DNA of 64,000 nt from Mycobacterium sp. E1214 (GCF_001666755.1 NZ_LZJC01000020.1:1-64000), one strand, 5' to 3'; shown: positions 49,023 to 57,841, counted from the first letter of the stretch. The notes: generated by a model from the sequence alone, not told the origin. Program-made: numbers and translations.

Positions 49023-50551
49023 CCGACCCCGTGGACCGTCGCCGCCGCACCCTGCCCGCGCCGCTGGGTCGGCCGGACGTGGGCGCGCTCCCCGAGCGGC
49101 CGCGCGTGGCCGTCGTCGGCGGCGGCATCGCCGGGCTGGCCGCCGCCACCGGGCTGGCCGAACGCGGCGTCGCCGTCGACGTCGTCGAGCTTCAGGACTA
49201 CCTCGGCGGGCGGGTCGGTGGCTGGACCGAGTCCGACGCCGGGGCCGACCTCGCGATGAACCGCGGTTTCCACGCGTTCTTCCGCCAGTACTACAACCTG
49301 CGCGCCCTGCTGCGGCGCGTCGACCCGGCGCTGCGCATGCTGGTGCCCGTCGACGACTATCCCCTCATCGACGAGATGGGCCGGCGCGACAGCTTCCGCG
49401 GGCTGCCGCGCACCCCGCCGTGGAACGCGATGGCGTTCGCCGTGCGCAGCCCCACCTTCCGGGTGCGCGACTTCGCCCACATCGACGCCCGCGCCGCCGC
49501 GCCGCTGGCCGCCGTGTCGGTGCCCGGCATCTACGAGCAGCTCGACGAGGTCGACGCCGCGGAGTTCCTCGAGCGCATCCGGTTTCCGGCGCCTGCAAGG
49601 CATCTCGCGTTCGAGGTGTTCTCCCGCAGCTTCTTCGCCGACCCGTCCAAGCTGTCGGCGGCCGAGCTGGCCACCATGTTCCACATCTACTTCCTGGGTT
49701 CGTCGGAGGGCCTGATCTTCGACGTGCCGGACGCGAACTACGACACCGCCCTGTGGGAGCCGCTGCGGCGCCACCTCGAGGGCCACGGTGTGCAGTTCCG
49801 GCTGGGCACCGGCGTCACCGGCATCGCCACCGACGGGCCCAAACCGTATGCGGTGCAACTAGATTCCGGTGACGAAGTCGACGTCGACGCGGTGGTGCTG
49901 GCCACCGACATCGCCGGCCTGCAACGCATCGTGGCGGCATCGGCCGGGCTGGGCACCGACGGCTGGCGCGAGCAGATCGCCCGGTTGCGCACCGCGCCGC
50001 CGTTCGCGGTGCACCGACTGTGGCTCGACCGTCCCGTGGCGGATCACCGGCCGGCGTTTCTGGGCACCGCGGGGCACAAGCCGCTGGACAACATCAGCGT
50101 GTTGGAACGCTACGAGCGGCAGGCCCGCGAGTGGGCCCGCGCCCACCGAGGCTCGGTGGTCGAATTGCACGCGTACGCCTTGGACTCCGCGCCGTCGCGC
50201 GCGGCGGCGCTGCGCGAGCTGCACCGCATCTACCCGGAAACCGCTGCGGCGCAGATTGTCTCCGAGCGCCTGTTGCATCGCAGCGACTGCCCGCTGTTCT
50301 CCCCCGGCTCCTACGAGCTGCGGCCCACCATCAGCACCCCGCAGCCCGGTCTGCTGCTGGCCGGTGACGCGATCCGGATCGACCTGCCGGTCGCGCTCAT
50401 GGAACGCGCCGCGACCACCGGCTGGTGCGCCGCCAACCAGTTGCTGGCCCGCTGGGGCGTGGCCGGGCATCCGTTGGCCACCGTCCCCACCCATGGCCGG
50501 TCGCCGTTGCTGCGCCGGCTCGCCACCCGCGAAAGAGCCCGGCATCGATGA
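49019..50551 (+). CDS. crtU: Carotene desaturase/methyltransferase CrtU
   Basis: 510 residues. FAD-binding fold VAVVGGGIAGLAAATGLAERG then ELQDYLGGRVGG. The stretch MNRGFHAFFRQYYNLRALLRR is characteristic of CrtU, which converts beta rings to aromatic phi rings (isorenieratene type; the mycobacterial pigment leprotene is isorenieratene). The C-terminal flavin motif is PGLLLAGDAIRIDLPVALMERA. Placed after crtYcYd, it implies an aromatic end product. The reaction is assigned by family and context. Confidence 0.85.
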   Translation: MTDPVDRRRRTLPAPLGRPDVGALPERPRVAVVGGGIAGLAAATGLAERGVAVDVVELQDYLGGRVGGWTESDAGADLAMNRGFHAFFRQYYNLRALLRRVDPALRMLVPVDDYPLIDEMGRRDSFRGLPRTPPWNAMAFAVRSPTFRVRDFAHIDARAAAPLAAVSVPGIYEQLDEVDAAEFLERIRFPAPARHLAFEVFSRSFFADPSKLSAAELATMFHIYFLGSSEGLIFDVPDANYDTALWEPLRRHLEGHGVQFRLGTGVTGIATDGPKPYAVQLDSGDEVDVDAVVLATDIAGLQRIVAASAGLGTDGWREQIARLRTAPPFAVHRLWLDRPVADHRPAFLGTAGHKPLDNISVLERYERQAREWARAHRGSVVELHAYALDSAPSRAAALRELHRIYPETAAAQIVSERLLHRSDCPLFSPGSYELRPTISTPQPGLLLAGDAIRIDLPVALMERAATTGWCAANQLLARWGVAGHPLATVPTHGRSPLLRRLATRERARHR

Positions 50552-51558
50552 CCATCCGCGATCGGCTGCGCCTGCCGCGGCCCCCGGCACGGCCCAAAGA
50601 TTGGCCGCTGCAAGTGATCCCGCGCCAGCCCTGGGCCGAGCAACGCCCCACCTACCGCGACGCGCGACCCGGCCTCATCGAGGCCGCGCTGCGACGCTCA
50701 CAGCACCGGCCCACCGGCAACTGGTATGCCTTCGCGGCGAGCCGCGACGTGCGGCCCGGGCGACCGTTCGGCGCCCGCGTGGCGGGCGTCGAGCTGGTGG
50801 CCTGGCGCGACGATCAGCGGCGGCTGTGCGTCGGGCCGCGCAGCTGCCCCCATCTGGGCGCAGACCTCGCGACCGGGATCGTGCACCGCGGCACCCTGAT
50901 CTGCCGGTGGCACGGCTTGGCCCTCGACGGGCACGACCGCGAATTCGGCTGGACCCCGCTGCCCAGCCACGATGACGGCGCCCTGGCCTGGGTGCGGCTG
51001 GACACGATCGGCGGCGAGGATCCGCTGCCGCAGCCGGTGATCCCCGACCGGCCGGCCGGCGCGACCCTGGCCGCGGTGGCGCGGGTGGACGGAGTCTGCG
51101 AGCCGGTCGACATCATCGCCAACCGGCTCGACCCCTGGCACGGCGCGTGGTTTCACCCCTACTCGTTCACCCGCCTTGACGTGCTGAGCACGCCGACCGA
51201 GGACGCCGATCACTTCTTGGTGGCGGTGACCTTCAAGATGGGGCGCCTCGGCGTGCCGGTCATCGCCGAGTTCACCTGCCCCGAGGCGCGCACCATCGTG
51301 ATGCGCATCGTCGACGGGGAAGGGGTCGGCAGCACCGTCGAAACCCACGCCACGCCGCTGGGAGCGGGCACGGACGGACATCCGCGGACCGCGGTGCTCG
51401 AGGCCACCATCGCGCATTCGGAGCGACCGGGTTTCGCGCGGGCAACGCGGATGGCGCCGCTGATCGCGCCGTTCATGCGCTACGCGGCCGCCCGGCTATG
51501 GCGCGACGACCTCACCTACGCCGAACGCCGATATCAGGTCCGCGCCGGCCTCGCCTAG
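50548..51558 (+). CDS. Rieske [2Fe-2S] protein of the carotenoid operon (DUF5914 type)
   Basis: 336 residues. Rieske motif C-x-H-x16-C-x2-H at Cys100, His102, Cys119, His122 (CPHLGADL to CRWHG). The C-terminal half (about 170-336) looks like the conserved DUF5914 region, with NRLDPWHGAWFHPYSFTRLDV possibly holding metal ligands (His, Asp). A ring-hydroxylating or oxygenase role on the aromatic carotenoid is plausible, but no activity is known to me. Last gene of the operon, four-base overlap with crtU. Confidence 0.83.
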   Translation: MTIRDRLRLPRPPARPKDWPLQVIPRQPWAEQRPTYRDARPGLIEAALRRSQHRPTGNWYAFAASRDVRPGRPFGARVAGVELVAWRDDQRRLCVGPRSCPHLGADLATGIVHRGTLICRWHGLALDGHDREFGWTPLPSHDDGALAWVRLDTIGGEDPLPQPVIPDRPAGATLAAVARVDGVCEPVDIIANRLDPWHGAWFHPYSFTRLDVLSTPTEDADHFLVAVTFKMGRLGVPVIAEFTCPEARTIVMRIVDGEGVGSTVETHATPLGAGTDGHPRTAVLEATIAHSERPGFARATRMAPLIAPFMRYAAARLWRDDLTYAERRYQVRAGLA

Positions 51559-51642
51559 CGCGGCGACCCCGCGCGGGCGTGGGACACTCGAGACATCACC
51601 GCCCGCACCGACTCCGCCGCACCCCAGCGCTACACCGCCGCC

Positions 51643-52038
51643 GTGCTAGCGACCGCCGGCGCGCATTTCGCCTACCTGCTCTACATCCCGGCCGGGGGCC
51701 TGCTCGCGCTGCGCTGGCCGCGCACGCTGATCGCCCACGTCGCCGCCGTCGCCTGGGGCGTCGCCGTCGTCACGCTGCCGCTGCGTTGCCCGCTGACCAC
51801 GCTGGAGGATTGGGCGCGCCGCCGAGCGGGGCTCGAGCCACTGCCGCCCGCGGGGTTCATCGACCGCTACGTCGAGGGCCGGTGGCTGCCGACGGGCCGC
51901 GTCGGCGTGGCGCAGGCCGCGGCGTTCGCCGCGGCCGCCGCCTCATGGGGCGTGCTCGCCGCCCGGCGTCGACGCGACGGGGGCCGCGGGCGGGGCGGCG
52001 ACAGCGAGGTCGGTCGTGGCCGGCGCCTGGCCGGCTGA
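51643..52038 (+). CDS. DUF2784-family membrane protein
   Basis: 131 residues. Pattern AHFAYLLYIPAGGLLALRWP, RCPLTTLEDWARRRAGL and GFIDRYVEGRWLP is DUF2784-like, with three or four membrane helices. Function unknown. GTG 51643 is the first good start; coding may begin slightly upstream. The last 96 bases are covered on the other strand by a small membrane ORF, so its C-terminal Arg/Gly tail may be less certain. Confidence 0.65.
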   Translation: MLATAGAHFAYLLYIPAGGLLALRWPRTLIAHVAAVAWGVAVVTLPLRCPLTTLEDWARRRAGLEPLPPAGFIDRYVEGRWLPTGRVGVAQAAAFAAAAASWGVLAARRRRDGGRGRGGDSEVGRGRRLAG

Positions 52039-52194
52039 GCGCCGCCACAGCAGCCAGCCCGCCGCGGCCAGCAGGACCGCCAACAGCAGCACCGTCGGCC
52101 ACAGGGCCAGCTCCGCCAACCAGAGCCGCCGCTGCCACTTCATCAGCCGTCGTTCGCCACGGCGCACGCGCCGGGACGTCTCCACGAGATTCAT
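51943..52194 (-). CDS. Small single-pass membrane protein, unknown
   Basis: 83 residues. Basic N-terminus (MNLVETSRRVRRGERRLMKW), one strong transmembrane helix (ALWPTVLLLAVLLAAAGWLLW), then an Ala/Pro tail. It overlaps the DUF2784 gene antisense by 96 bases. The helix and charge pattern look real, but no homologue is recognised. One of the two overlapping ends may be wrong. Confidence 0.45.
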   Translation of the reverse strand: MNLVETSRRVRRGERRLMKWQRRLWLAELALWPTVLLLAVLLAAAGWLLWRRSAGQAPATTDLAVAAPPAAPVASTPGGEHAP

Positions 52195-52291
52195 CGCTCA
52201 TCTAAGTACCCGCGTTGGCCTTGTTCAAACGGCGCCCAGGCGCCGGACCGCGAAGGGGTTTGACCGGCCCGATTGGCGGCTAGTCAGCATC

Positions 52292-52582
52292 ATGAACACC
52301 AAATCGCCCGCTTCCTCCCGGGCCGCGGATCACCCCTTCACGCGGCTGGCGGCCGCGTGGTGGGCGCTCGTCGTCGGCCTGGTCATCCTCATCGCCCTGC
52401 TCGTCTTCGTCGCCCAGAACACCGAGTCCGTCGCCGTGCACTTCCTCGGCTTCGACTGGAGCCTGCCGGTCGGCGTCGGGTATCTGCTGGCCGCGGTCGC
52501 CGGCGCGACCACCACCGTGCTGGTCGGCGCGGCCCGGATGATCCAGCTGCGCCGCGCCTCCCGCCGCACCGCTGCCCGCTGA
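52292..52582 (+). CDS. LapA/DUF1049-domain small membrane protein
   Basis: 96 residues from ATG 52292. Two transmembrane helices: WWALVVGLVILIALLVFVAQN and VGVGYLLAAVAGATTTVLVGA. The FVAQNTESVAVHFLGFDW linker is typical of LapA-domain proteins. Function in mycobacteria unknown. Ends with a basic tail. Confidence 0.8.
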   Translation: MNTKSPASSRAADHPFTRLAAAWWALVVGLVILIALLVFVAQNTESVAVHFLGFDWSLPVGVGYLLAAVAGATTTVLVGAARMIQLRRASRRTAAR

Positions 52583-52624
52583 GCGGGCCGGGTCCCGAGC
52601 GCGCCCTAGCCGGCGCGCCAATAG

Positions 52625-52653
52625 TTCATTTTCTTAATCACTTTGTCGGTGCC
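52625..52653. promoter_or_regulatory. Degenerate MarR-operator half-site
   Basis: Has TTCA at positions 1-4 and TTAAT at 10-14 exactly as in the three strong operators, but the right half is not conserved. It lies just upstream of the SigF-like -35 at 52659. It may be a weak site. Confidence 0.35.
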
Positions 52654-52658
52654 GTCAC

Positions 52659-52684
52659 GGTTCGGTGCGCGCCGCAGCGGGAAT
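52659..52684 (+). promoter_or_regulatory. SigF-like promoter of the SDR/DUF2945/DUF3140 operon
   Basis: GGTTC, exactly 15 bases, GGGAAT, one base off GGGTAT in the -10. It is about 28 bases before the ATG at 52713, which has GGGAGGA as ribosome-binding site. Confidence 0.5.
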
Positions 52685-52712
52685 GCTCGACACGACATGC
52701 GGGAGGAATGCA

Positions 52713-54185
52713 ATGAGTAAACGCTGCGTCGTGTTCGGTGCCACCGGCTACCTGGGCACCCGGCTGGTTCCGCAGCTGTTGGCGGCCGGGCACAGCGTGC
52801 GCGTGCTGGCGCGCACCCCGGAGAAGCTCGACGGCGTCGCCTGGCACGACGAGGCGGAGATCGTGCAGGGCGACGTCAGCGATCGGGCCAGCGTGGCACG
52901 GGCCCTCGACGGCCAGGACGTCCTCTACTACCTGGTGCACTCGCTGATGCGGCCCGACTTCGTGGAGTTCGACGACCGCGCGGCGCACACCGTGGCCGAG
53001 GCCGCCGCCCGGGCCGGGCTGTCCCGCATCGTCTACGTCGGCGGCATCATCCCCGCAGGGCAGGAGTTATCCGATCACCTCGCCTCCCGCCAGCAGGTCG
53101 GCCAGGTGCTGCTCGACTCCGGCGTGCCGACCGTCGAACTGCGCGCGGCCGCGATCATCGGCGCGGGTTCGGCGAGCTTTGAGATGTTGCGCTATCTCAC
53201 CGAACGACTGCCGCTGATCGTCACGCCGCGGTGGCTGCGCACCCGCGTACAGCCCATCGCGGTGCGCGACGTCCTCTACTACCTGGAGCATTCGGCGGAC
53301 TTACCGGCCGAAGTCAACCGTCCCTTCGATATCGGCGGGCCCGACCGCTTCACCTACAGCGAGATGATCCGCAAGTACGCCGCGGTCGCGGGCCTGCCGC
53401 GCCGGCCCACCCTGCCGGTACCGCTGCTGAGTCCCCAGCTCTCCGCGCCGGCCGTCGACCTGATCACCCCGATTCCGAGGCAACTGGCCGTGTCGCTGAT
53501 GGAGTCGTTGGAAAACGACGTGGTGTGCGCCGACCACGACATCGCCCGCCACATCCCGGACCCCGAGGGCGGGTTGACCCACTACGAGGAGGCCGTCGAA
53601 CTGGCCCTGGCGCACGTGCGCGAAAAGGACCTGCAGACGCGATGGTCGAGCGCCGACACCAACGGCGCCCCCTCCCAGCCGCTGCCGACCGACCCGGAGT
53701 GGGCCGGCGGATCCCTCTACGAGGACACCCGGCAACGTCACAGCCGCGCCGACCCCGCCACGCTGTGGCGCGCCATCGAAACCGCCGCGGCGGAACGGAA
53801 TTGGTCCGCATTGCCATGGGAATGGCCGGTGCGGGGCTGGATCAACAGCGTCCTCGCCGGCATCCGGCCGCGGCGGCGCCCGCTCGACGGGAAGGCCCTG
53901 CACGAGGGCGAGGCGCTCGACTGGTGGCGGGTGGAGCACATCGACGCACCGCGGCTGCTGCGGCTGCGGGCCGACATCCCCCTGCCGGGGCGCCTGTGGC
54001 TCGAGCTGTCCGCCACCCCCGACGAGAACGGCGGCTCGCTGTACCGGCAGCGGGCGTTCTTCCAACCCTACGGGCTTGCCGGGCAACTGTTCTGGGCCGC
54101 GTCGGCGCCGTATCGCGACGCGGTATTCGGTGGGATCGCGCGCGACGTGACCGCCACCGCCCGGGTTGCCGAGACCGCGGCCTGA
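52713..54185 (+). CDS. NAD(P)-binding SDR fused to DUF2867
   Basis: 490 residues. Residues 1-300 are an atypical SDR/NmrA-like domain (CVVFGATGYLGTRLVPQLLAAGH, VYVGGIIPAGQELSDHLASR). Residues 350-485 are DUF2867-like (LRADIPLPGRLWLELSATPDENGGSLYRQRAFF). Such fusions are common in actinobacteria and their substrate is unknown. GGGAGGA precedes ATG 52713. Followed by two small stress-type genes. Confidence 0.85.
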   Translation: MSKRCVVFGATGYLGTRLVPQLLAAGHSVRVLARTPEKLDGVAWHDEAEIVQGDVSDRASVARALDGQDVLYYLVHSLMRPDFVEFDDRAAHTVAEAAARAGLSRIVYVGGIIPAGQELSDHLASRQQVGQVLLDSGVPTVELRAAAIIGAGSASFEMLRYLTERLPLIVTPRWLRTRVQPIAVRDVLYYLEHSADLPAEVNRPFDIGGPDRFTYSEMIRKYAAVAGLPRRPTLPVPLLSPQLSAPAVDLITPIPRQLAVSLMESLENDVVCADHDIARHIPDPEGGLTHYEEAVELALAHVREKDLQTRWSSADTNGAPSQPLPTDPEWAGGSLYEDTRQRHSRADPATLWRAIETAAAERNWSALPWEWPVRGWINSVLAGIRPRRRPLDGKALHEGEALDWWRVEHIDAPRLLRLRADIPLPGRLWLELSATPDENGGSLYRQRAFFQPYGLAGQLFWAASAPYRDAVFGGIARDVTATARVAETAA

Positions 54186-54219
54186 CCGCGGCGGTGACAC
54201 AACACGAAGAGGAGTTGGC

Positions 54220-54435
54220 ATGAGTGACAAGACGTTTCGCAAGGGCGACAAAGTCGAGTGGAAGAGCCACGGCAACACCGTGGAAGGCAAGGTCGAGGAG
54301 AAGATCACCTCGGACACCGAGGCCGCCGGCCGCACGGTGCGCGCGTCGAAGGACGAGCCGCAGTACCGTGTCGTCAGCGACAAGACGGGCGCGGACGCCG
54401 TACACAAGCCGAGCGCGCTGCGCCCCGCCGACTGA
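54220..54435 (+). CDS. DUF2945 (HVA1-type) small protein
   Basis: 71 residues: MSDKTFRKGDKVEWKSHGNT, then GKVEEKITSDTEA and DKTGADAVHKPSALRP. A small beta-barrel, hypothetical, often next to DUF3140 genes. GAGGAG precedes ATG 54220. It lies 34 bases after the SDR gene. Function unknown. Confidence 0.85.
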   Translation: MSDKTFRKGDKVEWKSHGNTVEGKVEEKITSDTEAAGRTVRASKDEPQYRVVSDKTGADAVHKPSALRPAD

Positions 54436-54450
54436 TCGCGCAGATCAGCG

Positions 54451-54783
54451 ATGGCCGCCGACGACGACACCACCTGGCGCGAGTTCCACGACACTGTCAA
54501 CATGACCGCGCGCGAGCTGCAGAAGTGGTTGACGAGCGACGAGTCCCGCAGCGTGGGACAGAAGAAGGGCGGCGACGAGTCGACGGGACACGCCAGCGGC
54601 CGCCGCATCGTCGACATCCTGCAGGCCAAGCGCGCCGATCTCACCGACGACGACTACGCGCACATGCGCAAGGTGGTCGGGTACGCCAGACGGCACCTGG
54701 CGCAGCGGCCGCACGGCGACATCGACGAGAGCCCGTGGCGCTATTCGCTGATGAATTGGGGCCACGACCCGTCCAAATCCTGA
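54451..54783 (+). CDS. DUF3140 family protein
   Basis: 110 residues: WREFHDTVNMTARELQKWL, VGQKKGGDESTGHASGRRIV and DDDYAHMRKVVGYARRHLAQRP, then SPWRYSLMNWGHDP at the end. This is the DUF3140 pattern. These proteins are sometimes called DNA-binding, without strong proof to my knowledge. It is 15 bases after DUF2945, in the same operon. Confidence 0.83.
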   Translation: MAADDDTTWREFHDTVNMTARELQKWLTSDESRSVGQKKGGDESTGHASGRRIVDILQAKRADLTDDDYAHMRKVVGYARRHLAQRPHGDIDESPWRYSLMNWGHDPSKS

Positions 54784-54926
54784 CCCGCGACGGCGGCCGC
54801 CGCGCCGCCTTCGCGAGCATTCGCCGCGGTTGCCGTAGGCTGAGGGGCCACCGACCGGACGAAACCGCCGGGACCAGCGTCGCCGACAACCCTGACCGGC
54901 GTCTCTGCCACGAAGGATGCGGGTAA

Positions 54927-55535
54927 GTGACCAAGCGCGGCGCTGTCAACCAGCGACTGGATCGAGCCGAACTCGAGAAATTGATGTCGGCCGATTTGCG
55001 GATGATGACGGCCCAGTCCGACCACATCGGCCGACACTTCGCCCGGCAGAACAATGTCGGCGGCACCGACTTCCACGCCCTGCTGCACATCATGGTCGCC
55101 GAGACCGCCGGCACGCCCCTGACGGCCGCCCAGCTGCGTCGCCGCATGGACGTCTCGCCCGCCGCCATCACCTACCTGGTGGACCGCATGATGGAGGCCG
55201 GCCACATTCGTCGCGAACCCGATCCCGAGGACAGGCGAAAGACGCTGCTGCGCTACGAGCACCCGGGGATGACCCTGGCTCGCAGCTTCTTTGCTCCGCT
55301 CGGCGCGCATCTGCACGCCGCCCTCGCGGATCTGCCGGACCGGGATCTTGCTGCGGCGCACCGTGTTTTCACCGCGATGATGGCGGCCATGGCGACGTTC
55401 GAGGCCGAACTCGCCGCGCCGGCACCCGAGGCGCCGGACAAGGGCGTCGACACCAAGGCTGAACCCCGGGCCGACACCAAGGCCGCCGCCGCGACCGGTC
55501 CCGCGGCGAAAGGGCGGCGCCGCGCGGCTCGGTGA
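54927..55535 (+). CDS. MarR-family regulator, paralogue of the crt MarR
   Basis: 202 residues. Winged helix: LTAAQLRRRMDVSPAAITYLVDRMMEAGHIRREPDPEDRRKTLL. About half of its residues match the MarR at 43315-43803 across the whole domain. It has an extra Ala/Lys/Arg-rich tail from residue 165 (DTKAEPRADTKAAA) that could contact DNA. A TAGGCT -10 box lies at 54836-54841. It may bind the same 29-bp operators or hetero-dimerise with the paralogue; this is inference. Confidence 0.83.
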   Translation: MTKRGAVNQRLDRAELEKLMSADLRMMTAQSDHIGRHFARQNNVGGTDFHALLHIMVAETAGTPLTAAQLRRRMDVSPAAITYLVDRMMEAGHIRREPDPEDRRKTLLRYEHPGMTLARSFFAPLGAHLHAALADLPDRDLAAAHRVFTAMMAAMATFEAELAAPAPEAPDKGVDTKAEPRADTKAAAATGPAAKGRRRAAR

Positions 55536-55546
55536 CGCCCGTCACG

Positions 55547-56788
55547 CTAACGAACGGGCCGGCCCGCCAGCGCCATTCGTTCGACGAGGTCTGCCCCGCG
55601 CGCCACGCCGCCGGTGGCGGCGAAGCCGGCGGCGACCCGGCGTGCGCCATCGCCCATCGTCATCGCCGCGCGCACGCTGGTCCGTAGTCGCTCGGGCGTC
55701 AGCTTTTTGGCCGGTAGCCGGGTGCCGCACCCGGCAATCTCGACGCGGCGGGCCACCTCGGCCTGGTCCCGGGCGAAGGGCACCACGCAGACCGGCACGC
55801 CGCGGTCGAGGGCTTTCACCGTCGTCCCCATGCCGCCGTGCGTGACGGCGCAACAGGCCCGGTCCAGCACCGCGCCGTGCGGCACGAAGCGGCGCACGGT
55901 GGCGTTCGCGGGTCGGGGCAGCCCCGCGGGCACGCCCGCCGGAAACGTGGCCACGACGTGCACGTCCTCGTCGGCCAGGGCCTGCAACGCGACCCGGCCC
56001 AACGCCTCGTCGCACTGCCGTAGCGACGAGGTGTTGACCAGCACCACCGGGCGGTCGATCGCGGCCAGCCAGTCCGGCGTCGGCGCCGGGCGGGGCTCGA
56101 ACGCGCAGGCGCCGATGTGCTGCACCAGGTTTCCCCATCCCGGATGCGAGTATTCGAAGGGCTCACCGCCGACGGCCAACACCAGCGGCGCCCGGCGCAT
56201 CAGGGCGTCCACCGACGCGACCGGCGCCACCCCCAGGCCGGCGCGAATCTCGTTGATCGACGGCAACACCGGCCGGTCGAACAGGTGCCGGACAATCGGG
56301 CGCACCGAGGCGTCGCGGAACGCGCCCACGAGGCCCCGCAGGGGTCGGAACCCCGGACCGAACGGCGGCACCCCGCGCGAGCGCAGGTAGGGCGTGAACG
56401 GCGAGAAGAGCAGCCACGGCGTGTCACCGGCCTCGGCCGCCGACAGCGCCCCCCAGCAGTTCGCGTCCACGATGACCGCGTCGGGCCGCACCGCCTCCAC
56501 CGCCCGCCTCAGGTCGGCCACCTCCAGCGCCGCCCGCGCGCACAGCACGTCGATCGTTGACTTCAACACGCCCAACGCGTTTCGCGCCTGCCAGTCGCGC
56601 CCGGTGATCGCCTCGATGGCGGGGTCGACGGGTTCGGCGTACACACCGGCGGCCCGCATCGTCGCGACGCCGTCCGCCATGGTGCGCGCGTGCACCTCGT
56701 GGCCGCGGCGCACCAGCTCTTGCAGCAGCGCCCCGACCGGCAGCAGGTGCCCGAGGGCCGGTGAGCCGTACGCCAAGATGGCAGCCAC
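55547..56788 (-). CDS. UGT-type (GT1) glycosyltransferase, possible carotenoid glycosyltransferase
   Basis: 413 residues. GT-B fold with N-terminal LAYGSPALGHLLPVGALLQELVRRGHEV and the UGT donor signature HGGMGTTVKALDRGVPVCVVPFARDQAEVARRV. Resembles macrolide or zeaxanthin glucosyltransferases (CrtX). It starts six bases after the idi stop, so it is co-transcribed with a terpenoid gene. Glycosylating a hydroxylated carotenoid is plausible but not shown. Confidence 0.8.
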   Translation of the reverse strand: MAAILAYGSPALGHLLPVGALLQELVRRGHEVHARTMADGVATMRAAGVYAEPVDPAIEAITGRDWQARNALGVLKSTIDVLCARAALEVADLRRAVEAVRPDAVIVDANCWGALSAAEAGDTPWLLFSPFTPYLRSRGVPPFGPGFRPLRGLVGAFRDASVRPIVRHLFDRPVLPSINEIRAGLGVAPVASVDALMRRAPLVLAVGGEPFEYSHPGWGNLVQHIGACAFEPRPAPTPDWLAAIDRPVVLVNTSSLRQCDEALGRVALQALADEDVHVVATFPAGVPAGLPRPANATVRRFVPHGAVLDRACCAVTHGGMGTTVKALDRGVPVCVVPFARDQAEVARRVEIAGCGTRLPAKKLTPERLRTSVRAAMTMGDGARRVAAGFAATGGVARGADLVERMALAGRPVR

Positions 56789-56794
56789 GAGAGG

Positions 56795-57841
56795 TTAAGC
56801 GGTGGGGCGGACGCGGACGTCGCGCAGTTCGGCGAGCGTGGCGGCCCCGCAGCCGTGCAGGCAGACGCGCAGCTCGTCGATGAACGGTTGAAGCCAATCC
56901 ACAACTGACGCAGCGGATTCGATGGCGGCTGGCAGCAGCGGGCGGGCCACCGCGACGACGTCGGCGCCCAGCGCGATCGCCTTAGCCGCGTCCATGCCGG
57001 TACGGATGCCGCCCGAGGCCACCAGCGGCACGTCGGGCAGTACCTCGCGCACCTCCACGATGGCGCGCGCGGTCGGCACGCCCCAGTCGGCCAGGTGCGG
57101 GTGCCGCAGTTCCCCGTAGCGCACGAACTGCTCCACCCGCGACCACGAGGTGCCACCGGCCCCGGCGACGTCGATGCCGGCCACCGGCAACTCCCCTTGC
57201 ACCGCAACGAGTTCCGCGGCGGCGGCGCCGCCGATGCCGTGGCCGACCTCCTTGAGCAACACCGGATAGTTCAGTGCGCCGGCTACCTCCCGCAGCCTGC
57301 CCAGCGATCCGGAGAAGTCGGTGTCACCGTTGTGCTGGATGGCTTCCTGCAACGGATTGGTGTGCACCGCAAGCGCGTCGGCGCCCACCCGGTCGAGGGC
57401 CTTCTCCAGATCCGGCACCGCGCCCTGGCGCAACTGCGCCAGGCCGATGTTGCCGAACAGCAGGACATCCGGAGCCACGTCCCGCACGGTGAAGCTGTCC
57501 GCGGCCCGCTCGCCCAGCGCGCTGTCGAGCATGATGCGCTGGGAGCCCAGCATCATGCCGACGCCCAATTCCTGTGCCGCCGCGGCCAGATTGCGGTTGA
57601 TCGTCGCGGACAACTCCGCGCCGCCGGTCATCGCCCCGATCAACACCGGTGCCCGCAGGTTGGCCCCGAAGAATTTGGCGGACAAGTCGATATCGCCCAG
57701 GCAGGTCTGCGTCAGGGCGTTGTACGGCAGGGCGTAGGCGTCCAACCCGGTGCTGACGCCGTCGTATTCGACCCGCTCGGTCAGGCACACGTCGATGTGC
57801 CGCCGCTTACGGGTCGTCATCGTGCCCCGGTCGGCCGTCAC
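56795..57841 (-). CDS. fni: Isopentenyl-diphosphate isomerase, type 2 (FMN)
   Basis: 348 residues from GTG 57841, chosen because GGGAGG lies 6-7 bases upstream; ATG 57820 is the alternative. TIM barrel with [55 protein letters not shown] and the FMN-phosphate site [16 protein letters not shown]. Interconverts IPP and DMAPP with reduced FMN, feeding terpenoid synthesis. It is divergent from the mmpL gene across the third 29-bp operator. Confidence 0.94.
   Translation of the reverse strand: MTADRGTMTTRKRRHIDVCLTERVEYDGVSTGLDAYALPYNALTQTCLGDIDLSAKFFGANLRAPVLIGAMTGGAELSATINRNLAAAAQELGVGMMLGSQRIMLDSALGERAADSFTVRDVAPDVLLFGNIGLAQLRQGAVPDLEKALDRVGADALAVHTNPLQEAIQHNGDTDFSGSLGRLREVAGALNYPVLLKEVGHGIGGAAAAELVAVQGELPVAGIDVAGAGGTSWSRVEQFVRYGELRHPHLADWGVPTARAIVEVREVLPDVPLVASGGIRTGMDAAKAIALGADVVAVARPLLPAAIESAASVVDWLQPFIDELRVCLHGCGAATLAELRDVRVRPTA

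Noticed and set aside
50698..51417. Minus-strand ORF over the Rieske gene
   Set aside because: Shadow frame; the plus-strand gene has intact Rieske ligands and operon context.
52261..52291. GGTTT and GGCTAG ahead of the LapA gene as a SigF promoter
   Set aside because: Spacer is 16 and the -10 lacks GGGTA; too weak to list as a promoter.
55531..55546. GTGACG-CGTCAC hairpin between marR and the glycosyltransferase as a terminator
   Set aside because: Only six base pairs with a two-base loop and no T-run; not convincing.
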